From Bacillota bacterium (GTDB lineage: Bacteria > Bacillota > Clostridia > Oscillospirales > Ruminococcaceae), in assembly GCA_023412215.1 (NCBI GenBank), contig JAEYNX010000014.1, positions 186,001-250,000 on the forward strand: a stretch of DNA of 64,000 nucleotides. The letters are read 5' to 3'. Of the stretch, positions 52,045 to 60,982 are shown in pieces. Under the pieces are notes generated by a model. That model was not told where the DNA came from. It saw only the letters and a program-made list of their open reading frames with translations, and ran no database searches. The position numbers were made by a program, and so were the translations under genes. How positions within the stretch are numbered: the stretch's first letter is position 1; each line of letters starts with the position of its first letter.

Positions 52045-52080
52045 AAAACGGCAGACCCCCTCGCGAGGGTCTGCCGTTTT
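52045..52080. terminator. Bidirectional terminator at end of CDP-sugar operon
   Basis: 14-bp perfect stem AAAACGGCAGACCC/GGGTCTGCCGTTTT around an 8-nt loop; serves both the plus-strand operon and the convergent amidase gene. Confidence 0.9.
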
Positions 52081-52097
52081 ATATGATATAGAATGGT

Positions 52098-53348
52098 TTA
52101 ATCAATAAAGTACTGCGGGTTGAAGAAACGGGTATCCACGTTCACAAGGTCGCTGTAATACACAAAGCAGTCGGGCGAATTCTGCGCGAGCTTTAAGGTC
52201 TCGGCATCCACCAGTACAAGGCTGTGGTTAAAGCTCTCCTCACTCTGGTGAAAGCGCCCCGTGCGCACCTGAATCACACCGCCCAGCTTAAGCTGCGAGA
52301 TGCCCTGCACCACCTCGCCGTGCATCCCCTTGGCGCCTGCCTTGCGGTCGGCGGTGGCAAAGTCCCAGAAATGGCCCACGTTCTCCCACGCGGGGGAGCC
52401 GCCGCCCTTGCCCGCAAACCACTCATCGGTCATGTTGTTCTCCAGAATGATATTGGGGATGCTGTCGCTGCCAAAGCCGTACCACACACACTGCGAGATA
52501 AAGTTTGCGCAGTTGCCCATCCAGTCGCCGATGTCGTAGAACGCGGGGTTGGGCGTTTCGGTACAGGCCTCGGCATACTCGGCGGTACGCGCGCCGTTAA
52601 AGGGCGCGGCACCCGACGGAAGCTCGGCAGCGGCATCTACCGCTGCCTCCCCCGCGGGGGCGAATTCCTCAGTCAGGTCCTCAAGCATCTCCTCCTTGGA
52701 GGGGATGGCGAGTGCGCCGCTTTGGAAGAACCGGCGCACCGACCCGGGGAAGTAATGAAAGGTGATCTTCCACACGCCGTCTATCTGCTTTAAGCGCATA
52801 GTGTGCTGGGCGTTCATCGCCATCATGGGCGGGTAGGCCCTGCCCTTCTCCCCCGTGATGGTGAAGTGAAGGGTAAGCTCGTCGTCTCCGCCGAGGCCCC
52901 GTTCCTTCCAGAAATCCATGCGGTCGTCCTCAGGCTGCTCCTGATAGTTGACCGTGTAGGGGTACTGCTCTGTTTCAACATAGCACAGGTCATTCTCGGC
53001 GATGAGCTGCCGACGCTGGATAAGCGTTTGAAGCCAGATCAGCGCGTTGCGGTTGCGCACCTCGCTTGTATCCACCAGCGCGCTCAAATCGATATATTTT
53101 AGGTTGGTGTAGGCGTTATATTGCTGCTTAAAATACGCCTCTACCGTCTCCTTGGCTGTAAGGGGGTGGTCGGGGGCAAACACAGCCGCTTCCTCGCCTT
53201 CGGAGCTGGAAAGGGGCTCTTCGGCGGGCTTGCTTGCCAGCGCCTGCGAGGAGGAGGCTTGATCCTCGGGCGTGGGGTCGCTATTTTCATTGAGGCACCC
53301 GGCCAGTATAAGGGGCAGGCACAACAGAAGCACAAGCTTTTTAAACAT
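52098..53348 (-). CDS. Lipoprotein with C-terminal amidase-6-type domain
   Basis: 416 residues. Lipobox LAGC (Cys18), a Ser/Glu-rich linker, a central region (about 70-230), then a domain opening GNCANFISQCVWYG with candidate catalytic Cys280 and a later FNHSLVLVD His: the layout of bacterial amidase_6 domains in secreted, putative cell-wall or peptide hydrolases. Lipid anchoring puts it outside the membrane. ATG 53348 is chosen since it starts the lipoprotein signal and AAAGGA lies 9 bases upstream; the frame extends to 53474. Confidence 0.8.
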   Translation of the reverse strand: MFKKLVLLLCLPLILAGCLNENSDPTPEDQASSSQALASKPAEEPLSSSEGEEAAVFAPDHPLTAKETVEAYFKQQYNAYTNLKYIDLSALVDTSEVRNRNALIWLQTLIQRRQLIAENDLCYVETEQYPYTVNYQEQPEDDRMDFWKERGLGGDDELTLHFTITGEKGRAYPPMMAMNAQHTMRLKQIDGVWKITFHYFPGSVRRFFQSGALAIPSKEEMLEDLTEEFAPAGEAAVDAAAELPSGAAPFNGARTAEYAEACTETPNPAFYDIGDWMGNCANFISQCVWYGFGSDSIPNIILENNMTDEWFAGKGGGSPAWENVGHFWDFATADRKAGAKGMHGEVVQGISQLKLGGVIQVRTGRFHQSEESFNHSLVLVDAETLKLAQNSPDCFVYYSDLVNVDTRFFNPQYFID

Positions 53349-53627
53349 AACCGGCAGTCCTTTCCATGTTGACGACGTAAGCCTTCGGTAGGGTTGTACT
53401 TTATATCTTATGCACCATATTGTAGCATATTCCTGTTGTGCCGCCAATGGGCAGCTAGTATATATTTCATACAAGTAAGCCCGCCGACGCGTTTTTAAAC
53501 ACGCAGGCGGGCCGGTTTAATGTTTAGGTGGAGAGGCTCAGGGCATTATCCTTATAACTATTTATCTAGAGCTTTAAGGTAAAGCGCCTGCCATGCAGTT
53601 TGCCGTTCTAAACCTCTATCCTTCTAC
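53349..53627. other. Intergenic region, no gene
   Basis: About 280 bp between two minus-strand genes. It holds a GC-rich hairpin CCCGCC...GGCGGG (about 53480-53512) with an inner GCGT/ACGC pairing and no coding frame I can support. Confidence 0.4.
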
Positions 53628-53668
53628 AAAAGCGTTGCCGCGGCATTTAAAACCGCGGCAGCGCTTTT
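53628..53668 (-). terminator. Terminator of the six-gene minus-strand run
   Basis: Long stem AAAAGCG-TGCCGCGG paired with CCGCGGCA-CGCTTTT, directly downstream of the oxidoreductase gene. Confidence 0.82.
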
Positions 53669-53681
53669 GGATCATCAAGGA

Positions 53682-54656
53682 TTATTTTGTATAGCCCATA
53701 TCGGCAAGCAGCGCCTCGAACAATGCCGCGCAATCGATGGTATCCTGCGGCGGCATGATGTCGCTTGTCCGCTTGCCGTCAAGGATGCACTGCGCCACGT
53801 GGCTGATTTCAAACTCGTAGCCAATGTTGAAGGTCGGCTCAAAGGAGTCCACCACCTCGCGGTTTACACACAGCTCCACCTTGCGCGGGGCGAAGAAATG
53901 GGGCGAAAACTTGATATAGCCCTTATCGCCGTACACAAAGCCGGTCTGGTCCACACTGCACTGAATGGAGCAATATAGCTGGGCCAAGGTGCCGCCCTCG
54001 TACGCAAAGCTCATCACATCGGTGCCATCCACGCCGGTGCCGGTGGGCAGGGTTAAGGTTTTAAAGCCGAGCAGCTTCTTGCCGCGCGTAAAGTCCTGCA
54101 TAAACTCCAGCACATACACACCGATATCATACAGCGCGCCGCCCGCGAGCGCCTTGTTAAACAGCCTGCCCTCGGGGTTTTCGGGGGTATTAAAGCCAAA
54201 CGCGGCGGAAACCAGCTTGATGTCGCCGATTCTGCCCTCGCTTACCCACTCCTTGGCCTTGACCATGGTGGGGATAAAGCGCGTCCACATCGCCTCCATG
54301 ATAAACACACCCTTTGCGGCGGCCTTGGCGTAGATCTCCTCGGCGTCGGCCTTGGTGAGGGTGAGCGGCTTCTCGCACAGGATATGCTTGCCGTGCGCGA
54401 TGGCGTCCATGCAGTTTTCCTTGTGCAGGTTATGCGGGGTCGCGATATATACCGCGTCTACGTCTTTGTCGCTCAGCAGCTCCTCGTAGCTGCCCACCGC
54501 CTTCGGGATGTTGTACTGCGCCGCGAACTGCTGTGCCTTTTCCAGCGAACGGGAGGCGACGGAAGTAACCTCTGCCTTCTGTGCAGCCTTGGCAGAGAGC
54601 GCAAACTTAGTGGCAATGGTGCCCGCGCCGATAATACCGAACCTTACCTTTTCCAT
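53682..54656 (-). CDS. Gfo/Idh/MocA family oxidoreductase
   Basis: 324 residues. N-terminal NAD(P)-binding GIIGAGTIATKFA, the EKPLT motif (CEKPLTLTKADAEE) and ALAGGALYDIGVYV of the C-terminal substrate domain. The family oxidises or reduces sugars and inositols. It follows the GH1 and DsrE genes in a compact minus-strand run and could act on the glucoside-derived sugar. GGAATG-type ribosome binding site (AAAGGAA) precedes ATG 54656. Confidence 0.9.
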   Translation of the reverse strand: MEKVRFGIIGAGTIATKFALSAKAAQKAEVTSVASRSLEKAQQFAAQYNIPKAVGSYEELLSDKDVDAVYIATPHNLHKENCMDAIAHGKHILCEKPLTLTKADAEEIYAKAAAKGVFIMEAMWTRFIPTMVKAKEWVSEGRIGDIKLVSAAFGFNTPENPEGRLFNKALAGGALYDIGVYVLEFMQDFTRGKKLLGFKTLTLPTGTGVDGTDVMSFAYEGGTLAQLYCSIQCSVDQTGFVYGDKGYIKFSPHFFAPRKVELCVNREVVDSFEPTFNIGYEFEISHVAQCILDGKRTSDIMPPQDTIDCAALFEALLADMGYTK

Positions 54657-54720
54657 TGTGTCTTCATTCCTTTCAAGATGTTTTCGCAGAGCCGCTGTCC
54701 CTGCGAAAGTGCGACGTTGT

Positions 54721-55059
54721 TTAAATAGTGATGAGTTTTTCGCCTTCTTTAAGAATACCGGTGAGCAGCTCGCCGGTATAGGTTACCTCTATGCCCAGCG
54801 CCGTAAGGGCATCACTGACGCCGAGCTGGTCGGCGCAGGCCTTGCAGGCGATAAAGTTTACCCCCACGTGCTGCGCCATCTCAATGTTCTGCTGTATTAA
54901 CAAATCCTCTGCGGTAAGCTTTGCCGTGGCGCCCCAGATGAGCACCGTTACCTCGTCCCACCACTGATGGGTCTTGCTGTTGATGGCGTACATCATCACC
55001 ATCTTCTCGGCGGTGACCTTGTCGGCGTTGGTCCACAGAATGGTCAGCTTGTCGGCCAT
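54721..55059 (-). CDS. DsrE family protein
   Basis: 112 residues: DsrE/DsrF-like fold with KLTILWTNADKVTAEKMVMMYA, VTVLIWGATAKLTAEDLL and ACKACADQLGV. The two Cys in ACKACA are well placed for the sulfur-carrier role known in the family, but function here is unproven. Small cytoplasmic protein between the GH1 and oxidoreductase genes (gaps of 42 and 64 bp). Confidence 0.8.
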   Translation of the reverse strand: MADKLTILWTNADKVTAEKMVMMYAINSKTHQWWDEVTVLIWGATAKLTAEDLLIQQNIEMAQHVGVNFIACKACADQLGVSDALTALGIEVTYTGELLTGILKEGEKLITI

Positions 55060-55101
55060 ATGTTCTTCCCCCTTTTGGATTGTGGCAATTCTTTCTCTTT
55101 A

Positions 55102-56406
55102 TTAAACCACACTTTCGCGGTTTTGCACAGTACCAGATTCACCGAAATAGGCCCTGCACATCTCTTCGGTGACACCCTCGTTTTTGATTACCTCGCTGAA
55201 GAACCTTCCGCTGGGGCGGACGGTGCGCTCTTGGGTCTCATAGTCCACCTTCACCAGACCGAAACGCGCGCTTTCCCCCTCCAGCCACTCGAAGTTATCC
55301 ATGAGCGTCCAGTGGTAGTACCGCTCCACCGGGGCCGATGTCTGAGATAAGGCCTTCAGGTGATCGTACAGATATTGCGTGCGGAAGGCGTCCTCGCTGT
55401 CGCAGGTACCGTTTTCGGTAATCCAGACCGGCTTGCCGTAGCGTTTGTAAAAGCGCTCACTCAAGAGCGTTATCCCCTCGGGGTAAAGCTCCCAGCCAAG
55501 GTCGTTGACGGGCCTGTCGGGCAAAAAGGTGTTCTCAAACCCGCGCATCGCGCTGCGGGTGTAGTAGTTGATGCCGAAGTAATCGCAGAAATCGCCTTTT
55601 TTTCGGCTGAACAGCCCGAGTGGAAAAGAGAATTTGCCCCACGCCATCGCATCGGTAATAGCGCCCTGAAACGCGAGGTCGAACAGCTTCGCCACCGCTT
55701 TGTCGATGAGGTTGCGGCTGCGGTAGGGAACGAACACGCGGTAATGGTTGGCGAAGCCCACCATCGTTCTGCCCGCAAAGCCGTGCTCTTTGCGCACGCG
55801 GTGGATGGTCTCATACGCCGCAAGATGTGCCTTCGCCATGTTCTTCATCACCTTAAAGGTAGCGGCCACCGATTTTTTAGCGGGCGGCCACTCGCCGAAG
55901 GTAAAGCCGTTGACCGCATATACGTTCGGCTCGTTGATGGTAACATATTCACAGCACAGGTCGCCGAACTGCTCCACCACATGCTCCACGTATTGGGTAA
56001 ATATCTGAACGCTTTCGCTGTTCTCAAACGCGCCCATATGCTCAAACCACATGGGGTTGGCAAAATGGTGCAGCGTCACCAGCACGCGGATGCCCTTCTC
56101 GTTTAACAGGCGCATCTCGTCCTTGTAGTGCTCGATGGCTTTGGAATCAAACACACCCCGCTGCGGCTCGATGCGCGAGAACTCAAGGCCCATGCGGTAG
56201 ATTTCGAGCCCCATGTCCTGCATCAGCCGGGCGTCCTCGCGGTAGAGGCGGTAGTGGTCGTCGGCGCGCAGGCTGGTGCTGCCGTCTTTGATGCGGCGCT
56301 GCTCGCTCCAGTCGTACCAGCTGTTGTTGGTGTCCCCGCCCTCGATCTGGGTCGCCGCGGTGGCGCACCCCATCAAAAAGCTCTTTTTCAGCTTGAAGGC
56401 TTCCAT
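55102..56406 (-). CDS. Glycoside hydrolase family 1 (beta-glucosidase-like)
   Basis: 434 residues. Acid/base Glu159 in YVTINEPNVYA and nucleophile Glu331 in WITENGT are both present, with the FSRIEPQRG segment and the C-terminal DNFEWLEGESARFGLV motif. It hydrolyses beta-glycosides, probably in the cytoplasm since no signal peptide is seen. Without a neighbouring PTS gene, an unphosphorylated substrate is likely. AAAAGGAG precedes ATG 56406. Confidence 0.94.
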   Translation of the reverse strand: MEAFKLKKSFLMGCATAATQIEGGDTNNSWYDWSEQRRIKDGSTSLRADDHYRLYREDARLMQDMGLEIYRMGLEFSRIEPQRGVFDSKAIEHYKDEMRLLNEKGIRVLVTLHHFANPMWFEHMGAFENSESVQIFTQYVEHVVEQFGDLCCEYVTINEPNVYAVNGFTFGEWPPAKKSVAATFKVMKNMAKAHLAAYETIHRVRKEHGFAGRTMVGFANHYRVFVPYRSRNLIDKAVAKLFDLAFQGAITDAMAWGKFSFPLGLFSRKKGDFCDYFGINYYTRSAMRGFENTFLPDRPVNDLGWELYPEGITLLSERFYKRYGKPVWITENGTCDSEDAFRTQYLYDHLKALSQTSAPVERYYHWTLMDNFEWLEGESARFGLVKVDYETQERTVRPSGRFFSEVIKNEGVTEEMCRAYFGESGTVQNRESVV

Positions 56407-56451
56407 TAACAGAACACTCCTTTTACGTGACGTCGGTTTTATCCCTGTAAG

Positions 56452-56952
56452 TTAAGGCTTAAGAAAGGGCAGAATACACCGGTAGGCGCTCACAAGCGCC
56501 TCGTAAGGAAAGCGCCCGATGTTCGCGGGGCTGGTGGAGGGCAGGTAAACCGGGCTTATGCCGGCAGCCGCCAGACAGTAGCGGTTATACAGCTCCGTCG
56601 CCTTTTGACCGGTGGTAAAAATCGCCCCGATGGGGGCGGCATGCAGGATTATGGGGATATCGTTCGGCACGGGGTTTTTGATGCTGCTGTCGGACGCGCC
56701 CTCGATGGTGCAGGCATGCAGCACGTCCCACAGCGCGATGTGGTGTACCCGCAATAGGGCTATCCGCTCCTCGTTGCACTGCGGTACCGGTTCGTCCAGC
56801 ACCTCGGCAAGCACCCGCCAGAAACGGTTCTGGGGGTGGCCGTAGTAAAACCCGTTTTCGCGTGATTTGGGCGACGGCATGGTGCCGAGGATCAGGATTT
56901 TGGAGCTATGGTCGTAAATCGGTTCAAAGGTATGGATAATCTGTTGAGGCAT
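56452..56952 (-). CDS. DNA-deoxyinosine glycosylase (UDG superfamily)
   Basis: 166 residues. Motif 1 ILGTMPSPKSRENGFYYGHPQNRFWRVL and a C-terminal LPSTSPAN motif identify the Mug/hypoxanthine-DNA glycosylase branch; landmarks GTMPSP, GHPQNRFW and LPSTSPAN. It would excise hypoxanthine (and perhaps uracil) from DNA to begin base-excision repair. It lies in the middle of the minus-strand run; no functional link to the GH1 gene is obvious. Confidence 0.85.
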   Translation of the reverse strand: MPQQIIHTFEPIYDHSSKILILGTMPSPKSRENGFYYGHPQNRFWRVLAEVLDEPVPQCNEERIALLRVHHIALWDVLHACTIEGASDSSIKNPVPNDIPIILHAAPIGAIFTTGQKATELYNRYCLAAAGISPVYLPSTSPANIGRFPYEALVSAYRCILPFLKP

Positions 56953-56972
56953 GGTGTGTAATTTCCTTCATT

Positions 56973-57413
56973 TCAACGTATCGAACCGCCGTGGAACAGG
57001 CATTCGTAGAGGGTGACGCCGTCTTTTTCGATCTTCTCGCTGCCGTTAAACCAGTCAAACGACCCGTTTACGGTACAGCGGTAGGTAAAAACGCCGTCGG
57101 TGTACTCTGCCGGGCCGCGATAGGGGGTCTCGGGCGGCACACGCAGCAGCGCCTCCTTTAAAAAGTCGCCCGAAAAGCCGGGCGCTGTCACCCTGCCCAC
57201 ATAGTTCATGGCCCAGAACGGCACATACTCTTGCCATAGGGCCTCCTCCCCGGCAAACGCCTCGCCGCCGAGGTAGGTATCTATGTACTTTAAAGGCCCC
57301 TCCTCATATAAAAGGTCGTGTGAGGCGGGGCGCGACGATGCCGTTTCGCCGCCCTTTCCGGCATAGGTCGCTCGTTTGGCGCGCATTAAAAAGTCAATGA
57401 TCTCTCGGTTCAC
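56973..57413 (-). CDS. DUF5680-type protein
   Basis: 146 residues. The segments FLMRAKRATYAGKGGE near the N-terminus, SHDLLYEEGPLKYIDTYLGG, WAMNYVGRV and the C-terminal YECLFHGGSI match proteins labelled DUF5680 as I recall them. No catalytic residues are known. GTG 57413 is the start, with GGAGGT 7-9 bases upstream. 20 bp from the next gene, so probably co-transcribed. Confidence 0.75.
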   Translation of the reverse strand: MNREIIDFLMRAKRATYAGKGGETASSRPASHDLLYEEGPLKYIDTYLGGEAFAGEEALWQEYVPFWAMNYVGRVTAPGFSGDFLKEALLRVPPETPYRGPAEYTDGVFTYRCTVNGSFDWFNGSEKIEKDGVTLYECLFHGGSIR

Positions 57414-57440
57414 TGTCTTACCTCCGTAGCCATCTATGGG

Positions 57441-58523
57441 TCAACTTTTTGTAACGCAGTTCTTGCCGCTGCGTTTGCCGTTATACATATACCGGTCCGC
57501 CGCGTCAATCATGTCGGCCGCGCTCAACTCGTCCCGGCCTGCGCAGACGCCCATGGTAACGGTAATCGAGATGATGGCCCCGTCGTACACAAACGAGGTG
57601 GTTTCTATCGCCCGCCGCAGCCCCTCAGTAATCTCCATGGCGTCGTCGAGCCTCGTGTCGTTTAGCATCATCAGAATCTCTTCCCCGCCCCACCGGCATA
57701 CGGTATCCTGCTCGTCTAAATATTCGCAGATGGTGGCGCAGAGCATCTTCAACACATAGTCGCCGCAGGCGTGCCCGAAGGCGTCGTTAATCTGCTTGAA
57801 GTCGTCGATGTCGCACATTACAAGGCAGAATTCCTCGTCGGTCTCCCGATGCAGCTTCACGGCGTCTTCCAGCCGCTTGATCATGCTGCGGCGGTTTAAG
57901 AGGCCGGTGAGCGGGTCGGTTTCGGCAAGCAGGGTTAGATATTTATTGCTCTCTTCCAGCACGAGGCGCGAAAAGCCGTTGTTGCGGTCAAACAGTGCCG
58001 CAGAGAGCACGATACCCAGGAAGAAAAGCGTTATATTCACAAAGAAAAAGATCTGCTCATATATCGAGCCTACGGCCTGTTCATGCAACGGCGGGTACAT
58101 AAGCGTAAAAATCTTGAGCGCCACCACAACCGCTATCTCCACCCCGCTGAGCAGATAAGATGTCATGCGGCGGCGGTAAAGAAAGTGTGCCTCCAAGGTG
58201 AGCAGGCACAAAATTACGTACTCAAAGCCGCCGCCCCAGCCGAGAAAGACGGCTGCGAGAACGGAATGCAGCATAATCTCGGCGTGCGCCGCCCCAAGGG
58301 CCAGCATAAACCGTCCCCTTTGTGCTGCCCCGGCGAGCAGCAGGTAAAGGACAACGCTCGCCACATTTACCGCCAAGAGCGGCCAAAGCTCCATGAAGCA
58401 GAACAATATAAGGTAAACCCCGTGCACAAGGGCACAAAGGCAGAGCACCGTACTATGCAATGCTTTTATGGATACGCCAGAACCTATCTTTTTTACTGCC
58501 TCACCAAGACCTGCCTCTGTCAT
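57441..58523 (-). CDS. Membrane GGDEF-domain protein (diguanylate cyclase-like)
   Basis: 360 residues. N-terminal six or so transmembrane helices (about 20-185), then a GGDEF domain: DPLTGLLNRRSM, CDIDDFKQINDAFGH and the active-site loop RWGGEEI. The loop is GGEEI rather than GGDEF/GGEEF, and the preceding I-site position reads DEQD, so product inhibition by c-di-GMP is not expected. It probably makes c-di-GMP or has become a sensor. First gene of the minus-strand run; the ribosome binding site is weak. Confidence 0.87.
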   Translation of the reverse strand: MTEAGLGEAVKKIGSGVSIKALHSTVLCLCALVHGVYLILFCFMELWPLLAVNVASVVLYLLLAGAAQRGRFMLALGAAHAEIMLHSVLAAVFLGWGGGFEYVILCLLTLEAHFLYRRRMTSYLLSGVEIAVVVALKIFTLMYPPLHEQAVGSIYEQIFFFVNITLFFLGIVLSAALFDRNNGFSRLVLEESNKYLTLLAETDPLTGLLNRRSMIKRLEDAVKLHRETDEEFCLVMCDIDDFKQINDAFGHACGDYVLKMLCATICEYLDEQDTVCRWGGEEILMMLNDTRLDDAMEITEGLRRAIETTSFVYDGAIISITVTMGVCAGRDELSAADMIDAADRYMYNGKRSGKNCVTKS

Positions 58524-58727
58524 ACCTGCGTTTCATCGCCTTTCCAAGGATGCACCCAGTTTGAGCAAAGTAAGTATTGAAGCATGAGCGGCGTGTGCCG
58601 GCCTGTTGCCCTGCCGACGTAGTAATATGATTGCATATATATCTACTAGCGTATCATTTATTGTAAAAATTATCAAGGCTTTCACAGGGATTTATCCCGA
58701 TTTTAAAGGGAATTTAGTATATACAAA

Positions 58728-58753
58728 AAGAAGGCTCCGAACGGAGCCTTCTT
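58728..58753 (-). terminator. Terminator of NifU-like/GGGtGRT operon
   Basis: 12-bp perfect stem AAGAAGGCTCCG/CGGAGCCTTCTT, tail TTTTGTAT on the minus strand. Confidence 0.88.
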
Positions 58754-58771
58754 GAATAAATAGGTAACGGA

Positions 58772-59770
58772 TTATTTCAGGGCTTCTTCGATCGCAACGG
58801 CGCAGGCAACGGTGGCGCCTACCATGGGGTTGTTGCCCATGCCGATGAGGCCCATCATCTCTACGTGCGCGGGAACGGAGGAGGAACCGGCAAACTGAGC
58901 GTCGCCGTGCATACGGCCCATTGAGTCGGTAAGGCCGTAGGAAGCGGGGCCCGCAGCCATGTTGTCGGGGTGCAGGGTGCGCCCTGTGCCGCCGCCGGAG
59001 GCTACGCTGAAGTATTTAAAGTCGTTCTCGTAAGACCACTTCTTATAGGTACCTGCAACAAGGTGCTGGAAGCGGGTGGGGTTGGTGGAGTTGCCGGTGA
59101 TGGATACGTCCACCTTCTCGTGCTTCATGATGGCAACACCCTCAAGCACGTCGTTGGCACCGTAGCAGAGCACCTTGGCCTTATCGCCGTCGGAGTATGC
59201 CTTTTTCTTTACGATCTTCAGCTCGCCGGTTTCAAAATCGTAATCGGTCTCTACATAGGTGAAGCCGTTGATTCTAGAAATGATGTACGCAGCGTCCTTG
59301 CCAAGGCCGTTTAAGATCACGCGCAGCGGCTCTTTTCTCGCCTTGTTGGCGCTTCTGGCAATACCGATAGCGCCCTCGGCGGCTGCAAACGACTCGTGGC
59401 CTGCGAGGAAGCAGAAGCACTTGGTCTCGTCACGCAGCAGCATAGCGCCCAGTCTGCCGTGGCCAAGGCCTACGTTTCTCTGCTCTGCAACCGAGCCGGG
59501 AATACAAAACGCCTCAAGCCCTAAACCGATATCCTCGGCGGCGTCCGCCGCCTTTTTGGTGCTCTTTTTCAGCGCTACCGCAACGCCGAGCGTGTAAGCC
59601 CATACGGCGTTATCGAAAGCAATATTCTGTACGCCCTTAACGATCTTCTCTACATCTATACCTTTCGCAAGGCAAAAATCTCTGGCTTCATCAAGGGTTG
59701 CAAAGCCGTATTCGGCAAGGCACTTGTTGATTTTGGCCATTCTTCTTTCCTGACCTTCAAACTTTGCCAT
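58772..59770 (-). CDS. GGGtGRT protein (PF14057-type)
   Basis: 332 residues. The family-defining GGGTGRT is at 259-265 in SVASGGGTGRTLHPDN. Other landmarks are the start MAKFEGQERRMAKIN, FDNAVWAYTLGVAVALKK, SVAEQRNVGLGHGRLGAMLLRDET and the C-terminal GNNPMVGATVACAVAIEEAL. Function is unknown; members occur in anaerobes beside a NifU-like scaffold gene, as here, suggesting a joint role in iron-sulfur or selenium/sulfur biology. Second gene of a two-gene minus-strand operon; GGAAGGG precedes the ATG. Confidence 0.9.
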   Translation of the reverse strand: MAKFEGQERRMAKINKCLAEYGFATLDEARDFCLAKGIDVEKIVKGVQNIAFDNAVWAYTLGVAVALKKSTKKAADAAEDIGLGLEAFCIPGSVAEQRNVGLGHGRLGAMLLRDETKCFCFLAGHESFAAAEGAIGIARSANKARKEPLRVILNGLGKDAAYIISRINGFTYVETDYDFETGELKIVKKKAYSDGDKAKVLCYGANDVLEGVAIMKHEKVDVSITGNSTNPTRFQHLVAGTYKKWSYENDFKYFSVASGGGTGRTLHPDNMAAGPASYGLTDSMGRMHGDAQFAGSSSVPAHVEMMGLIGMGNNPMVGATVACAVAIEEALK

Positions 59771-59835
59771 CTATTAGACCCTTCCTTTCCTACTGAAAGC
59801 CGGGAATTGTGCGGTTTCGGCTTGCCGAAATTTTG

Positions 59836-59874
59836 GCTGAACCTAAATTCGGTTTTATCGGATTTAGGTTCAGC
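59836..59874. repeat. Intercistronic hairpin 1 in the NifU-like/GGGtGRT operon
   Basis: Perfect 13-bp stem GCTGAACCTAAAT/ATTTAGGTTCAGC with a 13-nt loop. No U tract follows, so it more likely affects mRNA processing or stability than termination. Confidence 0.75.
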
Positions 59875-59892
59875 TAAAAAGCACAAAACCCT

Positions 59893-59916
59893 GTTTGAAA
59901 GATTTATCTTTCAAAC
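59893..59916. repeat. Intercistronic hairpin 2 in the NifU-like/GGGtGRT operon
   Basis: Perfect 9-bp stem GTTTGAAAG/CTTTCAAAC with a 6-nt loop, 19 bp from hairpin 1. Confidence 0.7.
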
Positions 59917-59944
59917 TTTTGGCCTCCTAGCGTTATATTCGTAT

Positions 59945-60637
59945 TTATTCCTCACGGGGATCTATGTATTTCGGCGCATTCTCATAACGCCCGTAGGTGC
60001 TAACGTTCTTTTTGAAGGCTTCGTCGGGGCTTACGCCGTGACGGATATCCTCAAGCATCTTGCCCGCTCTTACAAACTTGTAGCCGATAACCTCGCCGTC
60101 CTCGTCCACAGCAAGCGAAAGGATGTAGCCCTCGGCCATTTCGAGGTAACGAACGCCCTTGGCGTTTGTCGCGAAGATGGTACCGATCTGCGAACGCAGA
60201 CCCTTGCCAAGGTCTTCAAGCGCGGCGCCGATGGGCAGGCCGCCCTCGGAAAACGCGGTTTGCGTTCTGCCGTAAACCAGCTGCTTAAAAATCTCACGCA
60301 TGGCAACGTTGATCGCGTCACACACAAGGTCGGTGTTAAGGGCCTCGAGGATGGTTTTGCCGGTGAGGATCTCGCCCGCCATCGCCGCGGAATGGGTCAT
60401 GCCCGAGCAGCCGATGGTCTCTACCATTGCCTCTTCGATAATACCGTCTTTAACGTTGAGCGTCAGTTTGCAGGCGCCCTGCTGAGGTGCGCACCAGCCG
60501 ATGCCGTGCGAAAGGCCGGAAATGTCTTTAATCTCGTAGGCCTTTACCCATCTTCCCTCCTCGGGGATAGGTGCCGGACCGTGCTTCGGGCCCTTTTGGA
60601 CAACGCACATTCTCTCAACTTCGTGGGAATAGTTCAT
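59945..60637 (-). CDS. NifU/IscU-like iron-sulfur scaffold-related protein
   Basis: 230 residues. A domain with IscU-like features: C49 and C56 in GWCAPQQGACKL, IGCSGMTHSAAMAGEILTG with C77 (the NifU TIGCSG-type loop) and C106 in NTDLVCDAI. A C-terminal extension (about 130-230) holds AEGYILSLAVDEDGEVIGYKF and ends at YIDPREE. It is encoded just upstream of the GGGtGRT gene, the usual pairing. Cluster assembly is the predicted role, but the gene may act on another substrate. AAAGGAG precedes ATG 60637. Confidence 0.87.
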   Translation of the reverse strand: MNYSHEVERMCVVQKGPKHGPAPIPEEGRWVKAYEIKDISGLSHGIGWCAPQQGACKLTLNVKDGIIEEAMVETIGCSGMTHSAAMAGEILTGKTILEALNTDLVCDAINVAMREIFKQLVYGRTQTAFSEGGLPIGAALEDLGKGLRSQIGTIFATNAKGVRYLEMAEGYILSLAVDEDGEVIGYKFVRAGKMLEDIRHGVSPDEAFKKNVSTYGRYENAPKYIDPREE

Positions 60638-60707
60638 ATAGTCGGAACTCCTTTCGGTCAGCTAATTCTGAAATAAGCCGCTTTTCGGCAAAATAGCCCT
60701 AAGAGAT

Positions 60708-60736
60708 ATTATACTGGTTGACAAGCGTTTTTACAA
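60708..60736 (-). promoter_or_regulatory. Promoter of NifU-like/GGGtGRT operon
   Basis: Minus strand: -35 TTGTAA (60731-60736), 17-bp spacer, consensus -10 TATAAT (60708-60713). Confidence 0.75.
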
Positions 60737-60894
60737 GGGGATGTATGGTTATTTCTTTCACAAACTTCCCGATGTTTTTATGCCGTTTTTATACCATTCG
60801 TTGTATCATTACAAGGCTTATAAAGGTCCTCATCGGGAGATATAAATTATCCTATTCCCATAAAAATAGTATGATAAAAAATCAGCCAATTCCC

Positions 60895-60923
60895 TTGACA
60901 AAATCTTAGAAGTTAAGGATAAT
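60895..60923 (+). promoter_or_regulatory. Promoter of cysK
   Basis: -35 TTGACA (60895-60900), 17-bp spacer, -10 GATAAT (60918-60923). The rest of the 60,638-60,982 gap has no gene; a small inverted repeat CTATT...AATAG (about 60852-60870) lies upstream of the -35. Confidence 0.78.
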
Positions 60924-60982
60924 AAAAGTAATATACATATATGTATTAGTAGTAATAGTCATTAGTATTGGGAGGTAGATTG

